A DNA stretch of 47,641 nucleotides from an uncultured Thermogutta sp. (GTDB lineage: Bacteria > Planctomycetota > Planctomycetia > Pirellulales > Thermoguttaceae), in assembly GCA_937128505.1 (NCBI GenBank), contig CAKZMM010000048.1:1-47641 (forward strand), in the 5' to 3' direction. The notes beneath the pieces are model-generated. The model did not search any database and was not told the DNA's origin. It worked only from the letters and a program-made list of their open reading frames with translations. How positions within the stretch are numbered: position 1 is the first letter of the stretch; every line of letters starts with the position of its first letter. Made by a program: the position numbers and the translations under genes. This document shows positions 35,088-43,553 of the stretch, in pieces.

Positions 35088-35095
35088 TTTTTCCA

Positions 35096-35713
35096 ATGAA
35101 GCGGTCGTCTCATTCGGCGTGTCGATGCCCTGTGCATCGTGGTTTTACCTTGATGGAAATGTTGATCGTGTTGGGGATCTTGGTCATGCTGATCGCCCTA
35201 GCAGCACCCCGGTTCTTGGGGGCTCAGCGAAAGGCGGATATCCAGGCTGCCAAGACGCAAATCGGCCTTTTCCGGGGGGCGTTGGAGCGGTATGCGCTGG
35301 ACATGAAAACCTTCCCCGCGACGGAACAAGGCCTCCAAGCCCTCCTGACCGCACCGGCGGAAAGTACCGCCGCGGAGGGTCAAACGGCAGCGGCCGGTAA
35401 TTGGGACGGCCCGTATTTGGATAAGACGGAGATTCCAAAGGATCCGTGGGGAAACGACTATCAGTACCGCTATCCGCCGGAAAGGGGCACGGGCGATTTT
35501 CCCGATATTTGGTCCTATGGTCCGGACGGCCAAGACAACACGGAAGATGATATCTGTAGCTGGGGAACTCCTCAGGCAGGTAGCGGCAGCGGGCAGCCGA
35601 TCGAACCGGGGGCCGGAAGTTTTGATCGGCCTCCTATGACCCCGCCGCCGGCTCCGGGTCCGGCTACTCCCCCTGGGGGCGCAGCACCACCCCGCAGACC
35701 CACGGATATCTAG
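35096..35713 (+). CDS. gspG: Major pseudopilin GspG
   Basis: The main subunit of the T2SS pseudopilus. A 16-residue basic leader ends in HRG; cleavage before FTLMEM leaves Phe+1 and Glu+5, followed by the hydrophobic helix LIVLGILVMLIALAAPRFLG. The GspG domain is clear: QIGLFRGALERYALDMKTFPATEQGLQAL, then PYLDKTEIPKDPWGNDYQYRYP and the calcium-loop-like WSYGPDGQDNTEDDICSW. Usual GspG length is about 140-150; here about 45 extra C-terminal residues are Pro/Gly/Ala-rich. A strong ribosome site precedes the ATG. The processing peptidase (GspO) is not in the window. Confidence 0.96.
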   Translation: MKRSSHSACRCPVHRGFTLMEMLIVLGILVMLIALAAPRFLGAQRKADIQAAKTQIGLFRGALERYALDMKTFPATEQGLQALLTAPAESTAAEGQTAAAGNWDGPYLDKTEIPKDPWGNDYQYRYPPERGTGDFPDIWSYGPDGQDNTEDDICSWGTPQAGSGSGQPIEPGAGSFDRPPMTPPPAPGPATPPGGAAPPRRPTDI

Positions 35714-35851
35714 AACCCAAGGCAGTAAAGTTTTGCCTGGGGTTGAAGTGCCGCCGCGTTGCCCGAGCGATGCCCTGGGCAGCGCGCATGTAGGAAAGTT
35801 GTATTCTCGAAATAGACTTGCCCCTAGTAACGGACGAAAGGTGATGCCGAG

Positions 35852-36781
35852 ATGATGCGCCTCACAGTTCGCCGGCGCAGGAAGCATCCCGGCTTTACCC
35901 TCGTCGAGATGCTTATCGTCGTTGCCATCGTTTGTTTGGTGTTGGGGCTTAGTTGGCCGGCGTTGCGACGCCCTGCGGGGAAGGCAACCCTTCGTGAAGC
36001 AGCCAAGCAGCTCCGCGCCGATCTGGTTCGCGCTCGCCTCGAAGCAATGCGGACCGGGGTGCCATGGATTCTGCGCTGGCAGGTAGGGGGGGTGCGGTAC
36101 CATATTGGACCGGTCTCCGCAGTTGCCGATCTTTCCGGGGACCTATCGGGATCCTCATCGCAATCGGCCCCGAAAGCAGACCAGGGGGGCTCACCCGGGG
36201 ATCTGCTGCCGGATGACTCAACTTCAATGTCGGCTTATTCTTCGACAGGGATTGCGCAGGCCGCGTTGAGTCGGGGGGAGCTTATTGAATCCACCCTCAT
36301 CAGTGGAATTCGCTTTGCTGCGACTGAGTTTATAGAGGAAATGCGGGCGAAGGCGAGGGGGCAATCACCGGTGGGGCTCGGGCAGGGAACCGCCGATGGT
36401 GTTACCGCTGCTGCGGATGGGCTCGAAGGGGCAACTGGCGTAACCGGGGTGACGAACGAACTCGATGTTTCGACCGGCCGCTTGGGTGCCGTGGGCGAAA
36501 CGGGTGATCTGTCTCAATTTTCCGGGAGAGAATCGGGGCTCTGGAATCAGATTATCTTTTTGCCCCACGGTCGATCCACAAGTGATGTGTTCTTAACGCT
36601 TCTTGATCCGGGTGGCTACTTCGTTCAACTCACCCTGCGATCGGCGACCGGCGGTGTGGTGATCGGTCCGGTAATGCGCATCCAACCTCGCGAAAGCTGG
36701 CCCCATGCCGGGAGCACTTTCTTGGGGGGGCAATCCGGGACACCTCGGGGGAGTGATTTGGCTTCAAGGGTTTTGCAATAG
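35852..36781 (+). CDS. gspH: Minor pseudopilin, GspH-like, with a long internal insert
   Basis: A 14-residue basic leader (MMRLTVRRRRKHPG) precedes FTLVEM, with Glu at mature position 5, and a hydrophobic helix. The next part (AKQLRADLVRARLEAMRTGVPWILRWQ) is the GspH/FimT helix and first strand. From about residue 95 to 220 the sequence is Ser/Gly/Asp-rich and low in complexity, then structured sequence resumes (LWNQIIFLPHGRSTSDVFLTLLD), ending the GspH beta domain. At 309 residues it is well above the usual 160-200. Gene order G-H-I-J-K supports the assignment. The ATG at 35852 follows AAGG ten bases upstream. Confidence 0.85.
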   Translation: MMRLTVRRRRKHPGFTLVEMLIVVAIVCLVLGLSWPALRRPAGKATLREAAKQLRADLVRARLEAMRTGVPWILRWQVGGVRYHIGPVSAVADLSGDLSGSSSQSAPKADQGGSPGDLLPDDSTSMSAYSSTGIAQAALSRGELIESTLISGIRFAATEFIEEMRAKARGQSPVGLGQGTADGVTAAADGLEGATGVTGVTNELDVSTGRLGAVGETGDLSQFSGRESGLWNQIIFLPHGRSTSDVFLTLLDPGGYFVQLTLRSATGGVVIGPVMRIQPRESWPHAGSTFLGGQSGTPRGSDLASRVLQ

Positions 36782-36977
36782 AGCCTGCTCGTTGAACAAG
36801 CGGAGCATGGTGCATTGAGCATCCTCACGGATCATATCATAGCGAGTCCTCCCTGACCAAGCGGGGTTTGGCCGATGCATGGTAGCACGCTGGGGTATTT
36901 GTTGGTGTCCGCCCCGAGTAAACAGCGTATCGCTCAGGATTTACAGCCCAGGATCTATGGTTGGTTCGCGATTTATT

Positions 36978-37003
36978 AGTGACGGGGAAAAAAGTGACGG
37001 GAG
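36978..37003. repeat. Short direct duplication before gspI
   Basis: AGTGACGGG occurs at 36978 and again at 36993 (period 15), ending about 15 bases before the gspI start. Confidence 0.5.
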
Positions 37004-37018
37004 TTAAAATTAAGGAAG

Positions 37019-37807
37019 ATGTCGCATGAAGTCGCAGTAAGTGTTAATTGGGACGTCAGAAAGATGCGTGGATCATCCTTCCGGCGAAGGTTCTGCAAGG
37101 CCGCGGGCAGAGTGGGGGCATTGCCCCCTGCCGCTGGTTTTTCGCTCATGGAGGTCTTGCTTGCGGTGGGGATTTTGCTGGCTTGCGCGATCGTTCTGGG
37201 TCAGATCGCCGGTGTCGGGCGGAAGCAGGCCCAGAAGGTTGAACAGTTGACCAAGGCCCAATTGCTTTGCCAAACCAAACTCAATGAGCTAATCTGCGGC
37301 GCGACACCCGTTCAAGCGGTTCGGGAAGAAAAATTCGCCGAAGCTCCCGATTGGCGATATGCCGTGGAACTGGAGTCCGGACAAGAATTCGGCTTGGCGC
37401 GGCTTACGGTGAGCGTGTGGTATCAGCCAGAGGGCGAAGAGTTGACCTCCAACAGTAACCGTGTCGCTTCGGTCCCAACTGGAGATTCGGCCACCCCACG
37501 TCCCGGGGAATTCAGATTGACCCGTTGGATCCGCGATCCGTCCGGTGGCGGCGATTCCGGCGGGAGGTCACTGCGTGAGCGGCTGATGGCTTCGGACGAA
37601 AGATCGCCGAGCTCAAGCCCCGGATGGGGGTCGGGAATCGGGAACCTATCGCCGGTTTCGGGCGAAAGCAGGCGGAGTTCGTTCGGTTTGCGTGGACTCC
37701 GCGGACAGCCGCAAGGGGTGTGGAGCACTCGGGCGTTTGGCTTCGGAGGGGCTTCCTTGGGCGGCGTACAGTCGGAAAGTGGAGAAGATGAATCCTTAGA
37801 GGACTAG
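37019..37807 (+). CDS. gspI: Minor pseudopilin, GspI-like, with C-terminal low-complexity tail
   Basis: A leader of 40 residues ends in PPAAG before FSLMEV (Glu at mature position 5), followed by LLAVGILLACAIVLGQIAGVG. The segment QLTKAQLLCQTKLNELICG is the typical GspI helix and ELESGQEFGLARLTVSVWY its beta part. Mature GspI is usually about 115-125 residues; the last 110 residues here are an additional Ser/Gly/Arg-rich tail. The ATG at 37019 has AAGGAAG directly upstream, very close to the start; an in-frame ATG at 37064 would give a 25-residue leader. Confidence 0.85.
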   Translation: MSHEVAVSVNWDVRKMRGSSFRRRFCKAAGRVGALPPAAGFSLMEVLLAVGILLACAIVLGQIAGVGRKQAQKVEQLTKAQLLCQTKLNELICGATPVQAVREEKFAEAPDWRYAVELESGQEFGLARLTVSVWYQPEGEELTSNSNRVASVPTGDSATPRPGEFRLTRWIRDPSGGGDSGGRSLRERLMASDERSPSSSPGWGSGIGNLSPVSGESRRSSFGLRGLRGQPQGVWSTRAFGFGGASLGGVQSESGEDESLED

Positions 37808-37948
37808 TTCCGCGTCCGATTTATCGGAGCTTTCCTAGTGATCTCGGTCAAAAAAGCGGGGCTCTTGGTATTAGTGGCCAGATTGAAAGGGAAAAAAGGG
37901 CGGGACTGAAAGTAAAGATGATGGACCAACCGCCATCAGCATAGGCCC

Positions 37949-39346
37949 ATGAGGCAGTTACCGGAGGATCGCTTCTCGTTTGCGGAAACCTTTTACACTT
38001 TTACCGTTATGATGTTGGAAGATGTAATTGCGGTGCAATCGACGCAGTGGCCTGGGTCGCCGGGCCTAATCTGCCGCAGGGGAGCGGCACGTGAGGCCGG
38101 GGTACAAACGGCCGATGCTTCGGCTACACCGCTTAACAATCGTAAGGTTCGTGGGCTTTTCGCGGGCGATCGCGCGGTGGGCCATCGGGGGTTCACCTTG
38201 CTCGAGATGCTCATCGCAATGTTTTTGACCGGGGTCCTGCTGACGGCCCTGTGGACCCTGCTGCATATTTACAGCCGCCTTTTCGAAACGGGTTTTGCCC
38301 TGGCCGAACAATCCAATTTGGTGCGGGCTCTGGTGGACCAGCTTGCGGCCGATTTGCAACATGCCATTCAGGATCCTGTGGCGGGCATTCCGCAGCGGCA
38401 AACCGGCCCCACGCCGGTCCGCCGATTTGGTCTGTACGGTACGAGTACGGAACTACGTGTGGATATCCTCCAGTCAGATGCGGCAACTCCGGCAATGCCG
38501 GATCCGGTGGGCGAAGAAGTCATTCAAGTGTCGACAAGCCCGGGAAGCGGTCTGCAACTACCGCGGGTTCCCGAATTGCGCACGGTTGAGTATCGATTTC
38601 GCCCGCCTTTTTCGAACGACGAAAGTACGGAGGACACCCCGAGCGACTCAAGCCCGACGGCTCACCGGCGGTTCGTAGACTCACTACCCGGTCTATTACG
38701 TTGGGAAGTAGACTACGAAACTCCACACCGATCGGAGGAGGAGACTCCTACCGCCTCGAATGCAGCTGAGATCTCGTCGGCGGGATCGACCTCTACGGCT
38801 GGGGGAGAACCAAGCAGCTTTAATCGAGCGTCCTTCTTTGAAGATTTGCCGGGTTTAATGCAGCAGGTAAGCGCGGGATTGGGGACCGGAGCACTTTATC
38901 TGCCCGAAGTCACTGAGTTCCAACTTCGGTATTTCGACGGTCGAGGTTGGTCCAGCAGTTGGGATAGCTTATCGCGTCGGGCACTGCCTGTGGCGATCGA
39001 GGTGACCTTCCGCATCACACCCTTGGAAAAACTTCAGGCTGCGGCCATTAGGAAATCGGGCGAGGCGGTTTCGGCCGGGTCCGAGTGGAGTGAGATCTCT
39101 TCTTCGGTATCGGAAAATGTGTCGGAAAATAGCACTTTGCCGGGGAAGGTATATCGGTTGGTCATTGATATTCCCGGGTCACCGAACCATCCTGCGCCGC
39201 GAAGCCTGCGGAGAGAGTCGGAAAGATCGGTCCTTCCCCCACGGATCGAGCGGCCGCCGGTTCCCGTCTCCGTCCCCCTAGTGCGTCCGATTGCGCCGGA
39301 GCGTCCGCGGAGCCAGCCTGACCAGTGGATGAGGGCCACCCCATGA
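37949..39346 (+). CDS. gspJ: Minor pseudopilin, GspJ-like
   Basis: The prepilin site GHRG-FTLLEM with the helix LIAMFLTGVLLTALWTLLHIY identifies a pseudopilin; SNLVRALVDQLAADLQHAI and the late TEFQLRYFDGRGW are typical of GspJ. If translation starts at the ATG 37949 the leader is 81 residues, far too long. The in-frame GTG at 38177 would give a five-residue leader (V-G-H-R-G). The true start is therefore open; the longer form is listed because the frame is continuous and protein-like. Insertions rich in Ser/Thr/Glu make it longer than normal GspJ. Its stop overlaps the gspK start as ATGA at 39343. Confidence 0.85.
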   Translation: MRQLPEDRFSFAETFYTFTVMMLEDVIAVQSTQWPGSPGLICRRGAAREAGVQTADASATPLNNRKVRGLFAGDRAVGHRGFTLLEMLIAMFLTGVLLTALWTLLHIYSRLFETGFALAEQSNLVRALVDQLAADLQHAIQDPVAGIPQRQTGPTPVRRFGLYGTSTELRVDILQSDAATPAMPDPVGEEVIQVSTSPGSGLQLPRVPELRTVEYRFRPPFSNDESTEDTPSDSSPTAHRRFVDSLPGLLRWEVDYETPHRSEEETPTASNAAEISSAGSTSTAGGEPSSFNRASFFEDLPGLMQQVSAGLGTGALYLPEVTEFQLRYFDGRGWSSSWDSLSRRALPVAIEVTFRITPLEKLQAAAIRKSGEAVSAGSEWSEISSSVSENVSENSTLPGKVYRLVIDIPGSPNHPAPRSLRRESERSVLPPRIERPPVPVSVPLVRPIAPERPRSQPDQWMRATP

Positions 39347-40983
39347 GTACCCCGCTGCAAGCTTCGCGAAGCTGGCACCCGGCGCCTGGCCGCCGTGGTA
39401 TGGTCCTACTCATCGTGATGGTCGTGGTGGCCATGCTTTCCTATGCAGGCCTAAGCTTTCTGACCAATATTTCAGTGGAACACAAAGCCAGCTTTTTCGA
39501 AGGGCAGCAGCTTCAGCTGGAGCAAGCGCTTCTTTCAGGGGTGGAATATGTGAAAGCCTTTTGCGAGCAGTCAGCTCAGGAGCGCGATTCGGCGGGTGGC
39601 TTCGGCGAAAGTTCGCGGATATTCGAAGGTGTCCCGGTCTGCGACGATCCGGCCTTTCTGGGAAAGTACCAATTCACGGTGTTGGTGCCTGAGCGGCGAC
39701 GAAGCATAGCCGGACCGCGCCAATTTGGGGTGCAGAGCGAGTCGGCAAAACTTAGTCTGGCCGCAATTTTGGAATGGGAGTCTGCCCGGTCAGGCTCGGC
39801 CCGCGAGGCCCTTTTGAATTTGCCTGGGATGACCGAATCGATCGCCGACTCGATCCTGGATTGGATGGATGAAGATGACCGGCCGCGGGCCCAGGGGGCG
39901 GAGGCCGACTATTACGCCGGGCTAGGATTACCATATCGACCCCGAAATGGCGTCCCATTTGCGCTTGAGGAGTTGCTTCTGGTACGTGGGATCTCTCGCG
40001 CGCAGCTTTTCGGCGAATCCGGCAGCCGTCAAAGGGACACAGTCCCAAGGGCGGCGACGAGCGTCACAGGAAATAATGCTTGGTCCGGCGGAGAGCTACC
40101 CTGGGCCAATTTTCTGACGACTTATTCGGCGGAGCGGAACACAAGTTACGATGGTCGCCCCCGGATCTACCTCAACCACCCCGATCTCACTCAACTGCAT
40201 GAGCAACTGCGGGAAGAATTCGGCCAATCGGTAGCCGACTTCGTGGTCCTGCTGCGTCAGTTCGGTGCGGAAAGTCAAGCGAGCGTTCAAAGCCCGGATC
40301 AGTCGGCGTCATCGCGTCGCAGCCGATGGGGGCGGTGGGGAAGCCGGAGGCGAATCTCGGCTGACCAGGAACCGACGGCAGAAGCCGAGCAGACCTTTCC
40401 GATGCAAGCCTCGGACTCCGCGGGATCGCAGGTAACGATCGATTTTTCCCAACCGCTGCGCTTTCAGCTTGCAAGCCCCCTGGATATTGTGGGAACCAGG
40501 GTCCGTGTCGTTCGCCCCAATGAAGAAAATCCCCGGTTCATAGCAAGCCCCTACACTTTGGAGCCGAGCAACCTGGCCAATTACCTCCCGAATTGGTTGG
40601 ATCGGACAACGACCTTTCGCGAACCGGTCATCCGTGGCCGCATCGATGTAATGCTGGCCCCGGCCGAGGTACTGCGGGCTATCCCCGGGTTTGACGAGGC
40701 GATCGTTCAGCGGATCCTTTCCACGCGTGCCTCCGGGACGGAGGGCCGGTCCTCTCACCGAAAGAGCCTAGCGTGGCTGGTCACCGAGGGGATTGTGAGT
40801 GTTGGCCAATTGCGCTCGATGGAGCGTTATATCACGGCTCGATCCGATGTCTTCTGCGCGGAAATCGTGGCCACCGCGGATCAACTCCCCGGTTTATCGC
40901 TAGCGGCTCGGGTAATCGTGGATGCTACAAACATCCCCGCTCGCCAACTATACTGGAAACAATGGTTTATTTCGGGGGAATGA
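39343..40983 (+). CDS. gspK: Minor pseudopilin GspK
   Basis: The pseudopilus tip component. After a 19-residue leader ending GRRG, the mature helix MVLLIVMVVVAMLSYAGL lacks Glu at position 5, as usual in GspK. The helical T2SSK domain is recognisable: LLNLPGMTESIADSILDWMDEDDRPRAQGAEADYY and FALEELLLVRGISRAQLFG; a later RAIPGFDEAIVQRILSTR repeats the helix-hairpin-helix theme. The ATG at 39343 overlaps the gspJ stop by four bases, implying translational coupling; a GTG at 39325 is in frame. An Arg/Ser-rich insert around residues 320-360 makes it longer (546) than typical (about 320-340). Confidence 0.92.
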   Translation: MSTPLQASRSWHPAPGRRGMVLLIVMVVVAMLSYAGLSFLTNISVEHKASFFEGQQLQLEQALLSGVEYVKAFCEQSAQERDSAGGFGESSRIFEGVPVCDDPAFLGKYQFTVLVPERRRSIAGPRQFGVQSESAKLSLAAILEWESARSGSAREALLNLPGMTESIADSILDWMDEDDRPRAQGAEADYYAGLGLPYRPRNGVPFALEELLLVRGISRAQLFGESGSRQRDTVPRAATSVTGNNAWSGGELPWANFLTTYSAERNTSYDGRPRIYLNHPDLTQLHEQLREEFGQSVADFVVLLRQFGAESQASVQSPDQSASSRRSRWGRWGSRRRISADQEPTAEAEQTFPMQASDSAGSQVTIDFSQPLRFQLASPLDIVGTRVRVVRPNEENPRFIASPYTLEPSNLANYLPNWLDRTTTFREPVIRGRIDVMLAPAEVLRAIPGFDEAIVQRILSTRASGTEGRSSHRKSLAWLVTEGIVSVGQLRSMERYITARSDVFCAEIVATADQLPGLSLAARVIVDATNIPARQLYWKQWFISGE

Positions 40984-40986
40984 TGA

Positions 40987-42639
40987 GTGATTCAGCGGCT
41001 TTTGGCATTGGATTGGGATGAACAGGAAGCTCGCTACCTGTTCGCCACGGCCTTCCGAGACAGGCTAACAGTTCGTGCAGCCGGCACCGTCCCTTTGGTG
41101 GATGTGGGGCAGGCGGGGGGCGTACCGCAACCGGATTTGGCCGGCTCGCTCCGCAACGCGCTGGCCGGGTTGGTGAAGTGGCGACCTCGGCTCCTCCTTG
41201 CCGCGGAGCGTTCGCGGATTGAACTTCTTCATTTCGAGCTTCCTCCCGCTCAGGACTTCGAGCTGCCGGAGCTGGTGCGCAATCAAGCGGTTCGTGAGCT
41301 ACAACTTCCGCCCGAACAATTCGAGGTCGATTTTGTCCCGCTGCGTCAGCCGGTAGCGGCGGCAAACTCCCTGCGGAAAGTGATGGCGGCGGCGATAACG
41401 CGGGAGGAAATCGACCGGATTCGCACTATTCTCGCGAGCCTCCGATTGAAGCCCTACCGGATGCTCCTGCGACCATTAGCCGCCGGTTCCCTACTGCTGC
41501 GCGCCTTCAAGGACATTGCTGAGCCTTGTGTGGTAGTCAACAAGCTTCCGTTAGAGGCGGATTTAAGCATCATTAACTTCGGGCAAGTGATCTTTTCCCG
41601 AACGGTTCGCCTTCCGGGATCCACGGCCGCTTCGCAGGCTCAGCGTTTCGTGGGGGAAATTGAACGGACGATCATGGTTGCCCAGTCTCAGGAGTTAGAG
41701 GGAGAACCGATCGCGGCGATTTATCTGCTGGGCAATCAGTCGGAGCATGAACAACTGTTATGGCAGTTATCCGACCGGGTAAGCACGCCCGTTCACTGTC
41801 GGGACCCCTTCGAGGTGGTTTCGGCGTTTCGCTGCGCGGTGCCGCCAGAATCCGGCCGTTTTGCTGGGCTGATCGGCATGCTTTTGGACGAGGCAGCCGG
41901 GGCGAAACACCCAGTCGATTTGCTTCACCCGCGTAAGCCACCCAAAACCCCCAGTAAAGCGCGGATTGCCGCCGCGATCGGCGGTATCCTCTTTTTGGGG
42001 CTGACTGCTTGGGGCTACACAATCTGGTCGGAGTATGCGGAGATTGCCGGTACGAATGCCGCACTGGAGAGTGAGCTGAGGGAGTTGAACGAGACCGCGA
42101 GCCGGGCGGCCCGTCAACAGCGGTTGATTAATGCCGTGGCTCAATGGCAGGCTGCCGATATCAATTGGTTAGATGAATTGGGCGACCTATCCCTCCGCCT
42201 TCCTTCAGCACGGGATTTGGTCGTAGGACGAATGACGATGAGCGTCTCCGGCGCTACCGGTAGCATTTTCCTGCAAGGCCTCATTCGTGATCCGAAGATT
42301 GTTCACGACATGGAACGCTCGATCCGCGATTCTTACCGACGGGTACAAACTCCGCGGATTCAGGAGCGGGAAGTATCGGGCGACTACGCCTGGGTGTTTG
42401 AGACAGCTTTGGCCGTAAGTCGACGTCCGCCGCAGCAGTACGTACTCTATCAAGCAACCTCACCTACTCCGGCTGTAGAAAGCGACGAACTAGCCGATCG
42501 TACCGCTTCTGCTCCATCTCCGCCGGTTGAGGAGCCGGCACCCCAACAAGCAAAAACTGCGGCGAGTTCCGGCCGGGTGGCACAGACAGTCGGCGGAACC
42601 GGGCCGAACCCTGTAGTTCCGGCGAGGTCGGGCCAATGA
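40987..42639 (+). CDS. gspL: GspL-like assembly protein with PilM (actin-like) and PilN-like parts
   Basis: In T2SS the L protein links the ATPase to the periplasmic parts. The N-terminal 310 residues resemble the actin-like PilM/GspL cytoplasmic domain (MIQRLLALDWDEQEARYLFA, FELPELVRNQAVRELQLPPEQFEVDF, SIINFGQVIFSRTVRLPG). A single membrane helix (about 326-347, AAIGGILFLGLTAWGYTIW) is followed by a PilN-like coiled coil and ferredoxin-like domain (INWLDELGDLSLRLPSARDLVV), and a Pro/Ala tail. So it combines PilM and PilN in one chain, the accepted GspL layout. The start is the GTG at 40987, four bases after the gspK stop, with GGGGGA upstream. Confidence 0.82.
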   Translation: MIQRLLALDWDEQEARYLFATAFRDRLTVRAAGTVPLVDVGQAGGVPQPDLAGSLRNALAGLVKWRPRLLLAAERSRIELLHFELPPAQDFELPELVRNQAVRELQLPPEQFEVDFVPLRQPVAAANSLRKVMAAAITREEIDRIRTILASLRLKPYRMLLRPLAAGSLLLRAFKDIAEPCVVVNKLPLEADLSIINFGQVIFSRTVRLPGSTAASQAQRFVGEIERTIMVAQSQELEGEPIAAIYLLGNQSEHEQLLWQLSDRVSTPVHCRDPFEVVSAFRCAVPPESGRFAGLIGMLLDEAAGAKHPVDLLHPRKPPKTPSKARIAAAIGGILFLGLTAWGYTIWSEYAEIAGTNAALESELRELNETASRAARQQRLINAVAQWQAADINWLDELGDLSLRLPSARDLVVGRMTMSVSGATGSIFLQGLIRDPKIVHDMERSIRDSYRRVQTPRIQEREVSGDYAWVFETALAVSRRPPQQYVLYQATSPTPAVESDELADRTASAPSPPVEEPAPQQAKTAASSGRVAQTVGGTGPNPVVPARSGQ

Positions 42640-43553
42640 GCAAGTATCGGCAGTATATCCTCGGCAGCATTTTCCTCCTCATGGTCTTGTACTACGTGGG
42701 GGAGCAGTTTGTCGGCCAGATGGTCCGACGTCCACTGGAAGCAGCAGGGCAGCGCACGCAGCAATTACAAAATGCCATTGAAAAGCGTCGAAAGGAACTG
42801 GCGGCTGCTCGTCAGGCAGCGCAGCTTTTGGCACGGTGGCAATCGCAAGCTTTGCCGGCGGACCCAGAGCTGGCGCAGTCGCTGTACCAGGCCTGGCTGG
42901 TGCAATTATGCGACGAAGTGGGGTTAAGCAATCGAAGCCTAAATGTGGGAAGCCCTCGAACCATCGGAGGTCAGTTTCAGGTACTTAGTTTTTCGGTCCG
43001 AGGGCGGGGCTCCCTCGAGCAACTCATGCGAATGCTCTTTGGCTTTTATCAGACCGATCTGCTCCATCAAATTCGGAGCATCAGCTTGACGCCCTTGGAG
43101 CAGGCCAATCAGTTCGATATTTCAATCTCCATCGAGGCAGCAGCGCTTCCCGGGGCATTTGCCAACCTTCGCGATACGGAACAAGTGGTGCAAGAATTCA
43201 CCGCGCGTACGTGGCGGGGCTCCGACCGATTGGCCGCGAAAAACCTCGAGGATTACCGGCTAGCCATCCTCGGCCGCAACCTTTTTCAGTTCAGTGCTCA
43301 GCCGGACCCTCTCGATTATACGGTGCTGACCTCAATTAATTCGGTGAATGGTCAGCCAGAGGCTTGGTTCAACAATAGAACAAATGATCAGTTGCTTCGC
43401 CTGCAACGCGGCGAGACCTTTGAAATCGGCTACTTCCAGGGCAAAGTGCTCGAGATTCTTGAAAGCGATGTCATTGTCGAATCCGATGGCCAGCAATGGC
43501 TGATTTCCTTGGGGGAGTCTATCGGTCAAGCGGCCGCACTGCCGACCGAATAG
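42636..43553 (+). CDS. gspM: GspM/PilO-like protein with a PilP/GspC-like C-terminal end
   Basis: The protein starts with one membrane helix (YILGSIFLLMVLYYVGEQFVG, about 6-27), then a coiled coil and a PilO/GspM-like ferredoxin domain (FQVLSFSVRGRGSLEQLMRMLFGFYQTDLLHQI). The last 90 residues carry the RNLF motif (AILGRNLFQF) and short beta strands (FEIGYFQGKVLEILESDVIVE) as in PilP and the GspC HR domain, which in other systems contacts the secretin N0 domain. This suggests a fused M+C function. The ATG at 42636 overlaps the gspL stop by four bases. It is the last gene of the cluster. Confidence 0.78.
   Translation: MSKYRQYILGSIFLLMVLYYVGEQFVGQMVRRPLEAAGQRTQQLQNAIEKRRKELAAARQAAQLLARWQSQALPADPELAQSLYQAWLVQLCDEVGLSNRSLNVGSPRTIGGQFQVLSFSVRGRGSLEQLMRMLFGFYQTDLLHQIRSISLTPLEQANQFDISISIEAAALPGAFANLRDTEQVVQEFTARTWRGSDRLAAKNLEDYRLAILGRNLFQFSAQPDPLDYTVLTSINSVNGQPEAWFNNRTNDQLLRLQRGETFEIGYFQGKVLEILESDVIVESDGQQWLISLGESIGQAAALPTE

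Larger units (their letters stand above)
34507..35095. other. Spacer between gspF and gspG
   Basis: About 590 bases without a coding frame, unusually long for a secretion operon. It carries two separate direct duplications (34516-34559 and 35003-35038) and a strong Shine-Dalgarno sequence at its end. gspG may therefore have its own promoter here, as expected for a highly made pseudopilin. Confidence 0.6.

Noticed and set aside
35198-36103. A 301-residue minus-strand frame across gspG and gspH
   Set aside because: It lies opposite two clear pseudopilin genes, has no family-like motifs and is Arg/Pro-rich as expected for an antisense reading.
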